DNA of 64,000 nucleotides from Acinetobacter pittii ANC 4050 (GCF_000399685.1 NZ_KB976987.1:1751184-1815183), one strand, 5' to 3'. Shown: positions 39,052 through 49,476, counted from the first letter of the stretch. Notes: generated by a model from the letters alone, not told the origin. Made by a program: numbers and translations.

Positions 39052-40068
39052 TTACAACGTAATCGCTTCAATTAAACCTTGCTCTTGGAGTTGGCCTTGC
39101 ATTGATAACGCCAATACGGCCATACGAACTGCAATACCATTAGTTACTTGTTTCAAAATAACTGACTGGTCTCCATCAGCAACACTTGAATCAATTTCTA
39201 CACCACGATTCATCGGTCCCGGGTGCATTACAATACAGTCCGGTTTAGCTAAACCAAGACGTTCTTTGTTTAAACCATACATTCTGTAAAATTCAGACTG
39301 TGAAGATAATGCTGGAGAGTCAATACGCTCATTTTGAATACGTAAAGCAATAATTACATCACAATCTGCAATTCCAGCATCCATGTTGTTAAATAAGCGA
39401 ACATGCTCGCCATATTCAGAAAAGCCCACCGGCAATAATGTATTCGGTGCAATCACACGAATATCTTTACAGCCTAACGTTTGCAGTGCAGCCACATCTG
39501 AACGTGCAACACGAGAGTGTTTAATGTCACCAATAATGGCAACGCTTAAATCTTCAAATGGTTTTTTAGTTTCACGGCGAATAGTCAGCATATCGAGCAT
39601 CGCTTGCGTTGGATGTGCATGACGGCCATCCCCTGCATTAATAATTGCGACTTTTGGACATACATCTTTAGCAATGAAATGTGCAGCACCCGAAGATGAA
39701 TGGCGAACAACAAAAATATCCGCTGCCATTGCTTCAAGGTTCCAGAGCGTATCACGCAGAGTTTCACCTTTTGAAGTACTTGAACGTGCAATATCAATGT
39801 TCAATACATTGGCAGACAAACGTTTAGCTGCTGCTTCAAAAGTAGTACGGGTACGGGTGGAGTTTTCAAAGAAGAGATTCATAACCGTTAATCCCTCTAA
39901 GAGCGGACGGTTAATTAAATTATTATTATCATCTAAAAAGCTTTGTGCGGTATCTAAAATCTTGGTGAGGTTTTCTTTTGAAAGTCCCTCAATCGTTAAA
40001 AAATGTTTCAAATTTCCGTCTTGATTGAGCTGAACCTGGCTCGGTTGATGCAACGCTGCAATATGCAT
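39052..40068 (-). CDS. pyrB: Aspartate carbamoyltransferase catalytic subunit
   Basis: PyrB condenses carbamoyl phosphate and aspartate in pyrimidine synthesis. Key motifs: [19 protein letters not shown] (carbamoyl-phosphate loop, about residues 67-85), [24 protein letters not shown], and [13 protein letters not shown]. The 338-aa length fits the class A Pseudomonas type, which works in complex with PyrC'. It heads a pyrB-pyrC' operon with a terminator beyond pyrC'. Confidence 0.96.
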   Translation of the reverse strand: MHIAALHQPSQVQLNQDGNLKHFLTIEGLSKENLTKILDTAQSFLDDNNNLINRPLLEGLTVMNLFFENSTRTRTTFEAAAKRLSANVLNIDIARSSTSKGETLRDTLWNLEAMAADIFVVRHSSSGAAHFIAKDVCPKVAIINAGDGRHAHPTQAMLDMLTIRRETKKPFEDLSVAIIGDIKHSRVARSDVAALQTLGCKDIRVIAPNTLLPVGFSEYGEHVRLFNNMDAGIADCDVIIALRIQNERIDSPALSSQSEFYRMYGLNKERLGLAKPDCIVMHPGPMNRGVEIDSSVADGDQSVILKQVTNGIAVRMAVLALSMQGQLQEQGLIEAITL

Positions 40069-40192
40069 AATGGATTCCTATGGGTCGAATCGCGAAAACG
40101 TGCATAGTGTAGCTGAATTCCGCTCTTTTCGCAGAAGAACTTTACAGAATAAGGCCCTAAATTGACCAGAAAACTTAGAACCTTATTGGCAA

Positions 40193-40537
40193 TTACCTTA
40201 ATGCACCAATGTAATGGTGTGGAACTTGTGCCCGATAAATATCTTCGGCGGTAATTTCCGACTCTTCTTCGACTCTCCCAACAGCAATTTTTTCTTTTTG
40301 AGAAGGCTCAGATATTGTATCAAGCAACGATTTCAATCGCTCAACACATCGTTTTAATTCGTCATCTTCAGTTTCTAGTGCAAGCGCAATGACATATTTG
40401 GCATAATCTTTGTTTTGAACCATGTACATTGCATCTATTACCCGCCCCGTCACTCTACGCATGCGTACATAGATCTGTGTGGCTACCGAGAAAGCATCTG
40501 CATTGGCAATAAAACCATTCCCCATCATGTCTTTCAT
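40193..40537 (-). CDS. Hypothetical protein, 114 aa
   Basis: The product is soluble and mostly helical (DAFSVATQIYVRMRRVTGRVIDAMYMVQ, KYVIALALETEDDELKRCVERLKSLLD, given in outline), without signal or membrane segments. I do not recognise it. GGGGT lies nine bases before the ATG at 40537; a second start (MMGNG) lies a few codons on. It lies 124 bases upstream of pyrB on the same strand. It is probably a conserved lineage gene, since codon use is normal. Confidence 0.65.
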   Translation of the reverse strand: MKDMMGNGFIANADAFSVATQIYVRMRRVTGRVIDAMYMVQNKDYAKYVIALALETEDDELKRCVERLKSLLDTISEPSQKEKIAVGRVEEESEITAEDIYRAQVPHHYIGALR

Positions 40538-40776
40538 TTATTATTACCCCATCACTTTAAAATAATAAAATGGTTAAAAAATAGCTTTGTTTGTTAAATA
40601 AATAACCATTGATGGGATAGAGTTAGCAAAATACATACCACTTTTACTGTATTAATCTATAAAAATCAGTTTATTGGTTGGATTGTGATAGGTTGCAATA
40701 ATTTAAAAACCTTTACACATCAAAATAAGTTAAACTTTGCATCGTTAATATTTATATGTTTTGGTCAATCGAGTTT

Positions 40777-42987
40777 ATGAATACCTCTTTACGTTTAAAC
40801 CACTATTGGATTACTTGTGCTGATGGTTTAGAAACCCTCTTACAAGAAGAAATAGAACAGCTTGGCACCAAAGTGACAGAACGTAAAGCAGGACGTTTAA
40901 TCATTGAAGGAACGCTTGAACATGCTTACCGCATCTGTATGTGGTCACGTCTTGCTTCTCGTGTTTTACTTCCAATTCATACTTATGAACTTGAACATAC
41001 ACACGATGCACGTGATGTAGCTGAAGAGCTTTATGAAGGTGCAATTAGCTTTGACTGGTCACTTATTTTTGCACCACAAAGTACTTTTGCAATTCGTTTA
41101 CATGCAGAGCGTGAAATTAAGGTTAACACTCAATTTGCAACACTTCGAGCAAAAGATGGTGTTGTCGATTCCTTTATGGAAGCTGTAGGTCGTCGTCCAA
41201 GCATTGACACCAAACAACCAGAAATTACGCTCTATGTTTTAGCAGGTAAAACTGAACATACCTACTGCCTAGATTTATCTGGTGATTCATTACATAAACG
41301 TGGTTACCGTCGTTATATGACGGATGCACCAATTAAAGAAAACCTTGCTGCGGCAATCTTACAAAAAGCTCAGCTTCAGCAACGTAAGCCAGAGATCGTG
41401 CTCGACCCAATGTGTGGTTCAGGTACATTTATTATTGAAGCATTAATGATTTTGACTGACCGTGCACCAGGACTTGTTCGCCGTTTTGGTTTTAATGGTT
41501 GGCATGGTCATGACCGCGAACTTTGGCTTTCACTTAAAGCTGAAGCAGCAGAACGTCATGAAAAAGCGCTAGAATTACCTTTACCTAAATTTTATGCCTA
41601 CGATGCAGATTGGGAAGCGGTAAAAGCGACTCGTGAAAATATTATTGCGGCGGGCTTTGAAAAAGTATTAGGTCAAATTCAAATTGAAGAACGTACTTTA
41701 GCTGACTGGCCTGATTTTTCTACTGAAGGCAAAACTGCATTTATTGTGACAAACCCTCCATACGGTGAACGTTTAGGTGATAAAGCATCTAACCGCTCTC
41801 TTTACTTAGGTTTATCTGCACTTTTACAAAAACATTTCCCAAATCAATATGCAGCTATTATTGCAGCTCAAATTGAACAAGCCGATGTTTTAGCATTTGA
41901 AGCGCCTGAAACCTTGCGTTTAATGAATGGTAAGTTACCGATTTACATTCGTTTTGGTTCAATTAAGCCAGAAAAAGTAACTCAGCCATTTTTAGCAACT
42001 TGGCAAGCTCAACCTATTGAAATGGAAGAAGCTCAAGATTTTGCTAACCGTCTGCAAAAAAATATGACTGCCTTGAAAAAATGGGCAACCAAAGAAAATG
42101 TTTATTGCTTACGTTTGTATGATGCGGACTTACCTGACTTTAATGTCGCTGTAGATTTATATGGTGATCGCTTACATGTTCAGGAATATGCACCACCAAA
42201 AACGATCGATCCTGAAAAAGCAAAAAAACGTTTTAATTTGGCACTCGCTGCGATTCGTGCTGTTACCGGTTTAAACCGCGATGCCATCTTTATTAAGACG
42301 CGTGCGCGCCAAACAGGTACTAATCAATATACGAAACAAAGCACAGCTTCAAAACGCTTTATCGTTCAAGAAGGTAAAGCTAAAATTTTAGTGAATCTAA
42401 CAGATTACCTAGATACAGGTTTATTCCTTGACCACCGTCAAATGCGTTTACGTATTGCTCAAGAAGCTCGTGGTAAGCACTTCTTGAACTTATATAGTTA
42501 TACGTCTACAGCAAGCTTACATGCTGCTTTAGGCGGTGCTGCAAGTACGACAAGTGTAGACTTATCTAATACCTACTTAAGCTGGTCAAAAGAAAACTTC
42601 GTTTTAAACGGTCTTACTGTAGATCATGCAGATGAACAGCACATGTTCTTTGCGAGCGACTGTTTTGAATGGTTAAAAGAAGGTCATGAACAATACGATC
42701 TTATTTTTATCGATCCACCGACATTCTCAAACTCTAAAAAATTCTATGGTACTTTCGACGTCCAACGCGACCATGTTTCACTCATTAAACGTGCAATGAA
42801 CCGATTAAACAGTGAAGGAACGCTCTATTTCTCAAACAACTATCGTGGTTTTGAAATGGATGAAGAGATTGAAGCTATTTTTCAGGTTGAAGAAATCACT
42901 TCTGAAACGATTGGACTTGATTTTAAACGTAATCAGAAAATCCACCGTGCATGGAAAATCCAGCATCCTGGTCTAGATCAATATTAA
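40777..42987 (+). CDS. rlmL: Bifunctional 23S rRNA methyltransferase RlmKL
   Basis: RlmKL methylates 23S rRNA at G2445 (m2G) and G2069 (m7G). The protein (736 aa) starts with a THUMP domain. The first methyltransferase shows DPMCGSGTFIIEAL (about residues 208-221) and NPPYGERLG. The second, RlmK-like half shows LDHRQMRLRIAQEARGKHFLNLYSYT and IDPPTFSNSKKF. The fused order matches gammaproteobacterial RlmL. The ATG at 40777 was chosen; an earlier one at 40756 adds seven residues. It is convergent with the next gene across a long hairpin. Confidence 0.96.
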   Translation: MNTSLRLNHYWITCADGLETLLQEEIEQLGTKVTERKAGRLIIEGTLEHAYRICMWSRLASRVLLPIHTYELEHTHDARDVAEELYEGAISFDWSLIFAPQSTFAIRLHAEREIKVNTQFATLRAKDGVVDSFMEAVGRRPSIDTKQPEITLYVLAGKTEHTYCLDLSGDSLHKRGYRRYMTDAPIKENLAAAILQKAQLQQRKPEIVLDPMCGSGTFIIEALMILTDRAPGLVRRFGFNGWHGHDRELWLSLKAEAAERHEKALELPLPKFYAYDADWEAVKATRENIIAAGFEKVLGQIQIEERTLADWPDFSTEGKTAFIVTNPPYGERLGDKASNRSLYLGLSALLQKHFPNQYAAIIAAQIEQADVLAFEAPETLRLMNGKLPIYIRFGSIKPEKVTQPFLATWQAQPIEMEEAQDFANRLQKNMTALKKWATKENVYCLRLYDADLPDFNVAVDLYGDRLHVQEYAPPKTIDPEKAKKRFNLALAAIRAVTGLNRDAIFIKTRARQTGTNQYTKQSTASKRFIVQEGKAKILVNLTDYLDTGLFLDHRQMRLRIAQEARGKHFLNLYSYTSTASLHAALGGAASTTSVDLSNTYLSWSKENFVLNGLTVDHADEQHMFFASDCFEWLKEGHEQYDLIFIDPPTFSNSKKFYGTFDVQRDHVSLIKRAMNRLNSEGTLYFSNNYRGFEMDEEIEAIFQVEEITSETIGLDFKRNQKIHRAWKIQHPGLDQY

Positions 42988-42995
42988 TAAGATTA

Positions 42996-43029
42996 GAGGT
43001 TATTATTACTTCACGGTAATAATAACCTC
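42996..43029. terminator. Hairpin between convergent rlmKL and a secreted-protein gene
   Basis: GAGGTTATTATTA (42996-43008) pairs perfectly with TAATAATAACCTC (43017-43029) around 8 bases. The right arm and loop lie inside the 3' coding end of the minus-strand gene. No strong T tract follows on the plus strand; the minus side is more T-rich. Confidence 0.65.
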
Positions 43030-43422
43030 ACCATGAACATTTTTTGATTCAAAATCATATTTGGTAAATCGGTCTGCTCTTTCCGGTAACGCAATCATTT
43101 CCAGTTTCTTCTTTTCTTTACTATCTAGCACATGATTCTGTTTTTGTTCTTGATAAGGAGAAAGTACGCTCGTTCTAAGCGCATCCCATCGAACTTGTTG
43201 TAAATAGTTATCGCCCAATGCCTGACGTGCTTGTTGTTGTTCTACCATAGGTTTTTTAGCATCATCTTGAGCTTTTGCAATAATCACAGGCAAAGCAGCA
43301 TTCACTGCCCCTGTCTGTGTCGCTAATGCCCCTTCACTCAGAGGCTGTGCTGCCAAAACATTCATTGGTATCAGCGTAATAAGGCCTAAAACACACAGCG
43401 CAGATCCTTGTTTATTGTTCAT
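43006..43422 (-). CDS. Secreted hypothetical protein, 138 aa
   Basis: A signal peptide (ALCVLGLITLIPMNVLAA, cleavage likely after LAA) precedes a charged, helical mature part (DDAKKPMVEQQQARQALGDNYLQQVRW) ending in a beta segment (VHGEVIITVK). Periplasmic or surface location is likely. Family not recognised. The last codons form one arm of a 13-bp hairpin shared with the end of rlmKL. Confidence 0.7.
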   Translation of the reverse strand: MNNKQGSALCVLGLITLIPMNVLAAQPLSEGALATQTGAVNAALPVIIAKAQDDAKKPMVEQQQARQALGDNYLQQVRWDALRTSVLSPYQEQKQNHVLDSKEKKKLEMIALPERADRFTKYDFESKNVHGEVIITVK

Positions 43423-43632
43423 TGCATCTATCCTAAATTGTTATTGTTCGTTATATCGAACAAAATTAACAATTTTTTAAACATGTCGCAATCTTATAAA
43501 TAGACTTCCCGACCATTAACATTGATCATTTTAAAACCTGAAATATTTCACACGTATTTTGTGAAGATTCACGTTGTTTTATAGATTTTTATCTTAGGCC
43601 TGTACATCAGTACCAACTCTATAGAAAATAAA

Positions 43633-43662
43633 AAAAGAGAATATGTTTCCATATTCTCTTTT
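43633..43662 (-). terminator. Terminator of clpB
   Basis: AAAAGAGAATATG (43633-43645) and CATATTCTCTTTT (43650-43662) form a perfect 13-bp stem with loop TTTC, 20 bases after the clpB stop; the A tract gives a U tail on the minus strand. Confidence 0.93.
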
Positions 43663-43681
43663 CGGTTTTAGCAGAAAAAGC

Positions 43682-46261
43682 TTAGCTGAGTTTCATTTTA
43701 TCGAAGACCAAATGCCCATTTTCGCCTTTAACTAAAATAGTATCACCTGCAACAAAATCTCCCGACAAGATTTTTTGAGCTAATGTGTTTTCAATCTGTT
43801 GTTGAATCGCACGTTTTAATGGACGCGCGCCATAGACAGGGTCGAAACCAGCATCAATCAATAAATCAAAGGCAGTGTCATCTACAGTTAAACTCATATC
43901 ACGATCAACAAGACGCGAACGTAATCGATCCAACTGAATATCGGCAATGCCACGAATTTGTGCTTTTTTGAGTGAATGGAAAATCACAAGCTCATCAATC
44001 CGGTTAATAAATTCCGGACGGAAATGCTGACTTACCGCATTCATTACAATAGTACGCACTTCATCGTCTGTTGCCCCCTCACCTAGTTCACGTACATCTT
44101 GTGAACCTAAGTTAGAGGTCATCACAATGACCGTATTTTTAAAGTCGACTACTCGACCTTGTGAGTCTGTTAAGCGTCCATCATCCAACACTTGTAGCAA
44201 GATATTGAAGACATCTGGATGCGCTTTTTCAACCTCATCAAACAACACCACACTATAGGGTTTACGGCGAACAGCTTCAGTTAAAACACCACCTTCTTCA
44301 TAACCCACATAACCCGGAGGTGCACCCACCAAACGGCTCACCGAATGTTTCTCCATGAATTCACTCATGTCGATACGAATCATGGCATCATCACTGTCAA
44401 ACAAGAAGTTAGCCAGTGCTTTGGTCAATTCTGTTTTACCAACACCAGTTGGACCCAAGAATAAGAATGAACCACTAGGACGATTCGGGTCAGACAAGCC
44501 TGCACGTGAACGACGAACCGCATTCGATACAGCTACGACCGCTTCATCCTGTCCAACAACACGGTCATGTAAAAACTCTTCCATATTAAGAAGTTTTTCA
44601 CGCTCGCCTTGCATCATTTTAGCAACCGGAATTCCTGTTGCAGCACTAACAACTTCAGCAATTTCATTTTCAGTTACTTTAGTACGAATGAGTTTTGGCT
44701 CTTCGTTCTCTTCTGCAACTTCATCTTGCTCCAGTTGTTTTTGAAGCTCTGGAATTACGCCATACTGTAAACGTGCTGCCTCAGCCAAATCACCTTCACG
44801 CTGAGCTTTCTCAAAAGCAATACGGGCTTTATCAAGTTCAACCTGAGCCTGTTTAGTACCTTCTACCAAAGTTTTTTCAGACTTCCAGATTTCTTCAAGA
44901 TCGTTGTATTCTTTCTCGACTTCAGCAATCTGTTTTTCAAGATGAGTGACTTCAGCTTTGCTGCCGACATCTTCATCTTTTTTCACCGCTTCCAATTGCA
45001 TTTTTAACTGAATTAAACGGCGATCAAGTTTATCAAGCGCTTCAGGTTTAGAGTCAATCTCCATTTTAATACGAGAAGCTGCCTCATCAATCAAATCAAT
45101 TGCCTTGTCCGGTAATTGACGGTCGGTGATATAGCGATGAGACATTTTCGCCGCAGCAATAATCGCAGAGTCTAAAATTTGCACACCATGGTGAGTGGCA
45201 TATTTCTCTTTTAGACCACGCAAAATTGCAATCGTATCTTCAACACTTGGTTCATCAACCAGTACTTTTTGGAAACGACGCTCTAAGGCCGCATCTTTTT
45301 CAATATATTGGCGATATTCATCTAAGGTTGTTGCACCCACACAGCGCAATTCACCACGAGCCAACGCAGGTTTTAACATATTCCCTGCATCCATCGCGCC
45401 ATCACCTTTACCTGCACCTACGAGTGTATGTAACTCATCAATAAACAGGATGATTTCGCCTTCGTGTTTTGCCAAGTCTTTTAAAACAGCTTTTAAACGT
45501 TCTTCAAACTCACCACGATATTTAGCACCAGCCAGTAATGAACCTAAGTCGAGGGATAAAACACGTTTATTTTTTAATCCCTCTGGCACTTCACCATTCA
45601 CAATACGCTGTGCCAAACCTTCAACAATCGCGGTTTTACCTACACCCGGCTCACCAATAAGAACAGGGTTGTTTTTGGTACGACGCGATAACACCTGAAT
45701 GGTACGGCGAATTTCATCATCACGCCCAATAACAGGATCAAGTTTTCCAGATAAAGCCCGCTCAGTTAAATCAATCGTATATTTATTAAGTGAGTCACGT
45801 TGGTCTTCGTGATTATTACTCATGACTTTGTCATTACCTCGAATATGTTCAATTACTTTACGTAGACTGTCGGGAGTTACACCTACCGCACTTAAAATAT
45901 TTTTAGTTTCGCCAGTCTCTGCCAAGCCTAATAAAACCCAGTCAGTTGATAAAAATTCATCACCTGCTTTTTGCGCATATCTGTCTGCCAAATTAAGCGC
46001 TTTAACCGCTTCTGGGTTTAAGTTGACATCACCTGTTGGATTGGCAATAGTCGGCGCATCTTTTATAGCTTGCTCAAGCTTTTGTTTAAGTTCAGGTAAG
46101 CGCGCACCTGCTTGTTGCAACAAACTAATATTTGATGGCTCTTCTAATAAGGTAGACAAAATATGAATACCTGCAATAGCAGTATGGTCTTTACCCATCG
46201 CTAAAGATTGAGCATCTGAGAGGGCTTGCTGCAAGCGGTTTGTAAATTTTTCAAAACGCAT
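43682..46261 (-). CDS. clpB: ClpB disaggregase chaperone
   Basis: ClpB is the Hsp100 AAA+ ring that resolves protein aggregates with DnaK. The 859-aa protein has the N-terminal Clp repeat domain (residues 1-150) and first ATPase GEPGVGKTA with [10 protein letters not shown]. The ClpB-specific coiled-coil middle domain follows (about 400-520), then the second ATPase GPTGVGKTE with [12 protein letters not shown]. Length matches ClpB rather than ClpA or ClpC. The promoter has a sigma-32 pattern (46299-46327), expected for a heat-shock gene. Confidence 0.97.
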   Translation of the reverse strand: MRFEKFTNRLQQALSDAQSLAMGKDHTAIAGIHILSTLLEEPSNISLLQQAGARLPELKQKLEQAIKDAPTIANPTGDVNLNPEAVKALNLADRYAQKAGDEFLSTDWVLLGLAETGETKNILSAVGVTPDSLRKVIEHIRGNDKVMSNNHEDQRDSLNKYTIDLTERALSGKLDPVIGRDDEIRRTIQVLSRRTKNNPVLIGEPGVGKTAIVEGLAQRIVNGEVPEGLKNKRVLSLDLGSLLAGAKYRGEFEERLKAVLKDLAKHEGEIILFIDELHTLVGAGKGDGAMDAGNMLKPALARGELRCVGATTLDEYRQYIEKDAALERRFQKVLVDEPSVEDTIAILRGLKEKYATHHGVQILDSAIIAAAKMSHRYITDRQLPDKAIDLIDEAASRIKMEIDSKPEALDKLDRRLIQLKMQLEAVKKDEDVGSKAEVTHLEKQIAEVEKEYNDLEEIWKSEKTLVEGTKQAQVELDKARIAFEKAQREGDLAEAARLQYGVIPELQKQLEQDEVAEENEEPKLIRTKVTENEIAEVVSAATGIPVAKMMQGEREKLLNMEEFLHDRVVGQDEAVVAVSNAVRRSRAGLSDPNRPSGSFLFLGPTGVGKTELTKALANFLFDSDDAMIRIDMSEFMEKHSVSRLVGAPPGYVGYEEGGVLTEAVRRKPYSVVLFDEVEKAHPDVFNILLQVLDDGRLTDSQGRVVDFKNTVIVMTSNLGSQDVRELGEGATDDEVRTIVMNAVSQHFRPEFINRIDELVIFHSLKKAQIRGIADIQLDRLRSRLVDRDMSLTVDDTAFDLLIDAGFDPVYGARPLKRAIQQQIENTLAQKILSGDFVAGDTILVKGENGHLVFDKMKLS

Positions 46262-46298
46262 TCTTGTTATTCCTCACAACAAATTTGTACTTGTCTAA

Positions 46299-46327
46299 TA
46301 GATGGGAACACTTCTTCGGATTTCAAA
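46299..46327 (-). promoter_or_regulatory. Sigma-32-like heat-shock promoter of clpB
   Basis: Read on the minus strand, TTTGAAA (46327-46321), a 14-base spacer and CCCATCTA (46306-46299) match the sigma-32 consensus CTTGAAA-N(11-16)-CCCATNT with one mismatch. It lies 38 bases before the clpB start. The rest of the gap to 46561 holds no gene. Confidence 0.8.
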
Positions 46328-46561
46328 TAAATTTTTATATATTTTTCATAATGTTATATAAATAACAATGAGTAAAACTCCATTATAATATGGGATTGTT
46401 TTGTATATATTTCAAGTACAGTTCAGCTACATTTTATTAAAATGCTTGATTATTTAAATTCATGCTTATTCGCACTGCACTTTTCACAAAGTCTTCATTG
46501 AGAATTTAATGATTAAGCTTTAGTTTATCTGGCTAGTTTCCTACTCGTTTTGAAATGAAAA

Positions 46562-47371
46562 ATGCACTTTAAACACATTATATTAACAACAACTTGTCTT
46601 TTTACTTCGGCACTGGCAATCGCTCAGCTTCCACAAGATTCCAGAAGACCCGGTGGAATTGCAGTTGTTCCTCTAAGTGCTGATATTACTCAGGTCACTT
46701 TTCAACAAAAGCCCGTTTTAATCAGTCAAGAAGGTCAGCAACGTTATGCTGTATTTGGCATTCCGTTGTCTACTCCAATCGGCAGTATTCAGCTCGACAC
46801 GAATAAAGCTCCGATTCAAGTAGAAGTTAAGTCTTATCCTTACGCTGAACAACGAATTAAAGTCACTAACCAAGATTATGTGAACCCTAATCAAAGTCAG
46901 TTAGACCGTTACGCTCAAGAAGCTAAAGCACAAAATGATGTATATACCTCATTTACACAAAGTTCATGGCAAACCCTACCAACATTTATACGCCCGACTT
47001 CAGGGAAATTTACCAACTCTTTTGGAAGAAAACGCTTTTTTAATGGTGAAGAACGCGCGCCCCACTCAGGTTTGGATATTCCAGCACCAGTAGGACAAAA
47101 AGTAGTGGCTCCTGCAAATGGTGTGGTTATCCAAACTGGATCTTATTTTTTTAATGGACAAACCGTTTTGATTGACCATGGCCAAGGTCTAGTCAGCATG
47201 TTCTGCCATTTAAGCGCAATTAAAGTAGAGAAAGGCCAACACATCCGCCAAGGAGAAACACTAGGTTTAGTGGGCAAAACTGGACGTGTGACAGGCCCTC
47301 ATCTGCATTGGGGCATGAGTCTTAATAATGCTCGGGTAGATCCTCAGCTTTTTCTAAATACAGCCCGTTAA
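46562..47371 (+). CDS. M23-family metallopeptidase (LytM type), exported
   Basis: A signal peptide (HIILTTTCLFTSALAIA) precedes an N-terminal domain of unknown fold. The C-terminal M23 domain has zinc ligands in APHSGLDIPAP (about residues 167-177) and TGPHLHWGMSL (about 241-251). Such enzymes cut peptidoglycan peptide bridges in the periplasm; because both His motifs are intact it is probably active. Its last base overlaps the stop of the convergent GNAT gene by 4 bases. Confidence 0.9.
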   Translation: MHFKHIILTTTCLFTSALAIAQLPQDSRRPGGIAVVPLSADITQVTFQQKPVLISQEGQQRYAVFGIPLSTPIGSIQLDTNKAPIQVEVKSYPYAEQRIKVTNQDYVNPNQSQLDRYAQEAKAQNDVYTSFTQSSWQTLPTFIRPTSGKFTNSFGRKRFFNGEERAPHSGLDIPAPVGQKVVAPANGVVIQTGSYFFNGQTVLIDHGQGLVSMFCHLSAIKVEKGQHIRQGETLGLVGKTGRVTGPHLHWGMSLNNARVDPQLFLNTAR

Positions 47372-47793
47372 TTTAAAGCTTTACGAAAATACTTTGGCGC
47401 CTCGATATAGCCTTCTCTTAGGTAAAATTGATGTGCCAAAGGTCTTTGCATACCAGAATGAAGTTCCATTCTGTCACAACCACGTTGTCTTGCTAACCTT
47501 TCTGCTTCTTGCACCAGTAAATGTCCCACTCCTTTGCTACGCATCTTCTCGTCAACGCATAGATAACATATTTTGGCAAAGTCACCTTGCAAAGCTATTT
47601 GCGGAATAAAGTAGAGAGATAAAAAACCACAAATTTTATCCTCCTCTTCAGCAACTAAAATTTTTGAGTTAGAGTCATTATTTAATAATTCAAATTTTTT
47701 TTGAATAAGAGTGAGAGGTTTTAGATATCCCATCTGTTTAAGTAAATCACATATTGCTTGAGTATCTTCCGATTTCGCAAAACGAATATTCAC
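47368..47793 (-). CDS. GNAT-family N-acetyltransferase
   Basis: The 141-aa protein shows the GNAT acetyl-CoA motif A (YLCVDEKMRSKGVGHLLVQEAERLARQRG, given in outline, with RSKGVG at about 85-90) and motif B ending AHQFYLREGYIE. Substrate unknown. The 3' ends of this gene and the M23 gene overlap by 4 bases, so no room is left for a separate terminator. Confidence 0.88.
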   Translation of the reverse strand: MNIRFAKSEDTQAICDLLKQMGYLKPLTLIQKKFELLNNDSNSKILVAEEEDKICGFLSLYFIPQIALQGDFAKICYLCVDEKMRSKGVGHLLVQEAERLARQRGCDRMELHSGMQRPLAHQFYLREGYIEAPKYFRKALN

Positions 47794-47832
47794 TTTTATT
47801 CTCCTTGTTATTTTTTAGTTATTTTTGACAAT

Positions 47833-47858
47833 AAAAAAGCCAACTCTCATGTCAGCTT
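47833..47858 (-). terminator. Weak terminator after the OsmC-like gene
   Basis: AAGCCAAC (47837-47844) and GTCAGCTT (47851-47858) pair with two G-U pairs; the A tract at 47833-47838 gives a U tail on the minus strand. Confidence 0.65.
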
Positions 47859-47888
47859 CTTTTAATTACTAGCTATCAAAAAACTGCC

Positions 47889-48311
47889 TTATTCTGCTTC
47901 AATAATTTCGAAGTCATGTGTAATTTCCACGCCACCATCAGAAAGCATTTTACTCGCTGAACAATATTTCTCGGCAGACAATTCAACTGCTTTTGCGACC
48001 TGCTTTTCTTTCACAGCTTTACCAGTTACCACAAAATGTAAGTGGATTTTAGTAAAGACAGCCGGAATTGCGTCAGCGCGCTCAGCTTTTAAGTTACATA
48101 CAACATTCGTCACATCTTGACGAGATTTTTTTAAAATGGTCACAATATCAAACGAAGCACACCCACCAAGTCCCATTAATAGCAGCTCCATAGGACGTGG
48201 GCCACGGTTTTCACCACCATACTCAGGTGAGCCGTCCATGATGATACTATGCCCACTATCCGATTTCGCTTCAAAAGCAACATTCTCTAGCCAATGTACA
48301 CTTGTTTGCAT
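47889..48311 (-). CDS. OsmC/YhfA-family thiol protein
   Basis: The 140-aa protein fits the OsmC fold, with its two conserved cysteines in LMGLGGCASFDIVTIL (about residue 51) and AEKYCSASKML (about 117). OsmC proteins act as thiol peroxidases; the YhfA branch is less defined. It is divergent from the crp-like gene, a neighbourhood I also recall from E. coli (yhfA next to crp), which supports the YhfA assignment. Confidence 0.87.
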   Translation of the reverse strand: MQTSVHWLENVAFEAKSDSGHSIIMDGSPEYGGENRGPRPMELLLMGLGGCASFDIVTILKKSRQDVTNVVCNLKAERADAIPAVFTKIHLHFVVTGKAVKEKQVAKAVELSAEKYCSASKMLSDGGVEITHDFEIIEAE

Positions 48312-48344
48312 TGCAACTACCCAAAAAAAATTATAAATTTAAGC

Positions 48345-48640
48345 AGGGTCTGTTGACATTTCATCTATGGATTGCGTTATAGCTAAAAATTAATCCAAAT
48401 AAGACGCAAAACCCAGACAATGGCAATCCTTTGTCCAGTTTTGTAATAAAGTTTGTGAAATTTCAGCCATAATCTGAGTTGCAATTAAAGCAGCGCAGGC
48501 ATAGCGCAAGACCAAGTTATTTTGTACGTTCCATTGTTAAGATCTATTTATTTAGAATGGCTAAATTTCATAGTTCTTATTTGGTACGTCTAAAAGAATT
48601 GTCTTATGTCGCAACCATCTGTGAAATGTCAACAGGCCCT
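48345..48640. mobile_element. About 296-bp MITE-like element with 31-bp imperfect inverted ends
   Basis: The left end AGGGTCTGTTGACATTTCA (48345) and the reverse of the right end AGGGCCTGTTGACATTTCA (48640) match for 31 bases with few differences, continuing to ATTGCG/GTTGCG. An inner inverted repeat GAAATTTCAGCCAT (48457) and ATGGCTAAATTTC (48557) suggests a folded structure. No reading frame longer than a few dozen codons is present and no clear target duplication is seen. It lies between the OsmC-like and crp-like genes and probably carries or displaces their promoters. The 21125 repeat shares its left end. Confidence 0.6.
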
Positions 48641-48749
48641 TGTTTTGTACACTAACATAAAATGAGTTGATAAGGAATTTCATCTCTTCTGTGTAATAGC
48701 TCATCTCGAGCTTGTGTGAATTGTTTACCCTATTCGGAACATATTAAGC

Positions 48750-49457
48750 ATGACTTCAAATTTTTCACAACTCAGCACAGATGCTTTATCTCCGGGGCAA
48801 CTACCTGAATCCGTTAAAGCATTGTTAAAACGTGCTCACATCAACAGATATCCAAAACGAACCACAATTGTTGATGCCGGAACAGAGTCAAAATCTTTAT
48901 ATTTAATTTTAAAAGGCTCAGTTTCAATTATTTTACGTGAAGATGATGAACGTGAAATTGTTGTCGCATATTTGAATCCGGGCGATTTCTTTGGGGAAAT
49001 GGGGCTTTTCGAACCGAACCCTCAACGTACAGCCGAAGTTCGTACTCGTGATGTCTGTGAAATTGCAGAAATTTCATATGACAACTTCCACGAACTTAGC
49101 AAACAATATCCAGATTTAAGTTATGCTGTTTTTGCACAATTAGTTCGCCGTCTAAAAAATACGACACGTAAAATGACAGATCTTGCTTTCATTGATGTGT
49201 CTGGTCGTATTGCACGTTGTTTAATCGATCTATCTTCTCAGCCAGAAGCAATGATTTTGCCGAATGGTCGTCAAATTCGTATTACTCGTCAAGAAATTGG
49301 CCGTATTGTTGGATGCTCACGTGAGATGGTTGGCCGTGTACTCAAAACCTTAGAAGATCAAGGTATGATCCAAACTGATGGTAAAGCTATTCTTATTTTT
49401 GATGCTTCATTAGAAGAAAACCCTGTTTCTGATGATGACTACGACGATGAAGAATAA
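48750..49457 (+). CDS. crp: CRP/Vfr-family cyclic-AMP receptor regulator
   Basis: The 235-aa protein has a cyclic-nucleotide-binding domain (PGDFFGEMGLFEPNPQRTAEVRT, containing the cAMP-contacting GEMG and RTA, about residues 85-105). A C-terminal winged helix follows, with ITRQEIGRIVGCSREMVGRVLKTLEDQG, the CRP recognition helix (Arg-Glu-Met-Val). It resembles Pseudomonas Vfr and E. coli Crp and should be a global regulator binding cAMP. An acidic tail (DDDYDDEE) extends past the usual C terminus. A UUCG-loop terminator follows. Confidence 0.92.
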   Translation: MTSNFSQLSTDALSPGQLPESVKALLKRAHINRYPKRTTIVDAGTESKSLYLILKGSVSIILREDDEREIVVAYLNPGDFFGEMGLFEPNPQRTAEVRTRDVCEIAEISYDNFHELSKQYPDLSYAVFAQLVRRLKNTTRKMTDLAFIDVSGRIARCLIDLSSQPEAMILPNGRQIRITRQEIGRIVGCSREMVGRVLKTLEDQGMIQTDGKAILIFDASLEENPVSDDDYDDEE

Positions 49458-49476
49458 TATTCTTTAAATTTTTAAT

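Noticed and set aside
45195-45698. 167-codon open frame antisense to clpB
   Set aside because: Lies wholly in clpB on the other strand and resembles no protein family.
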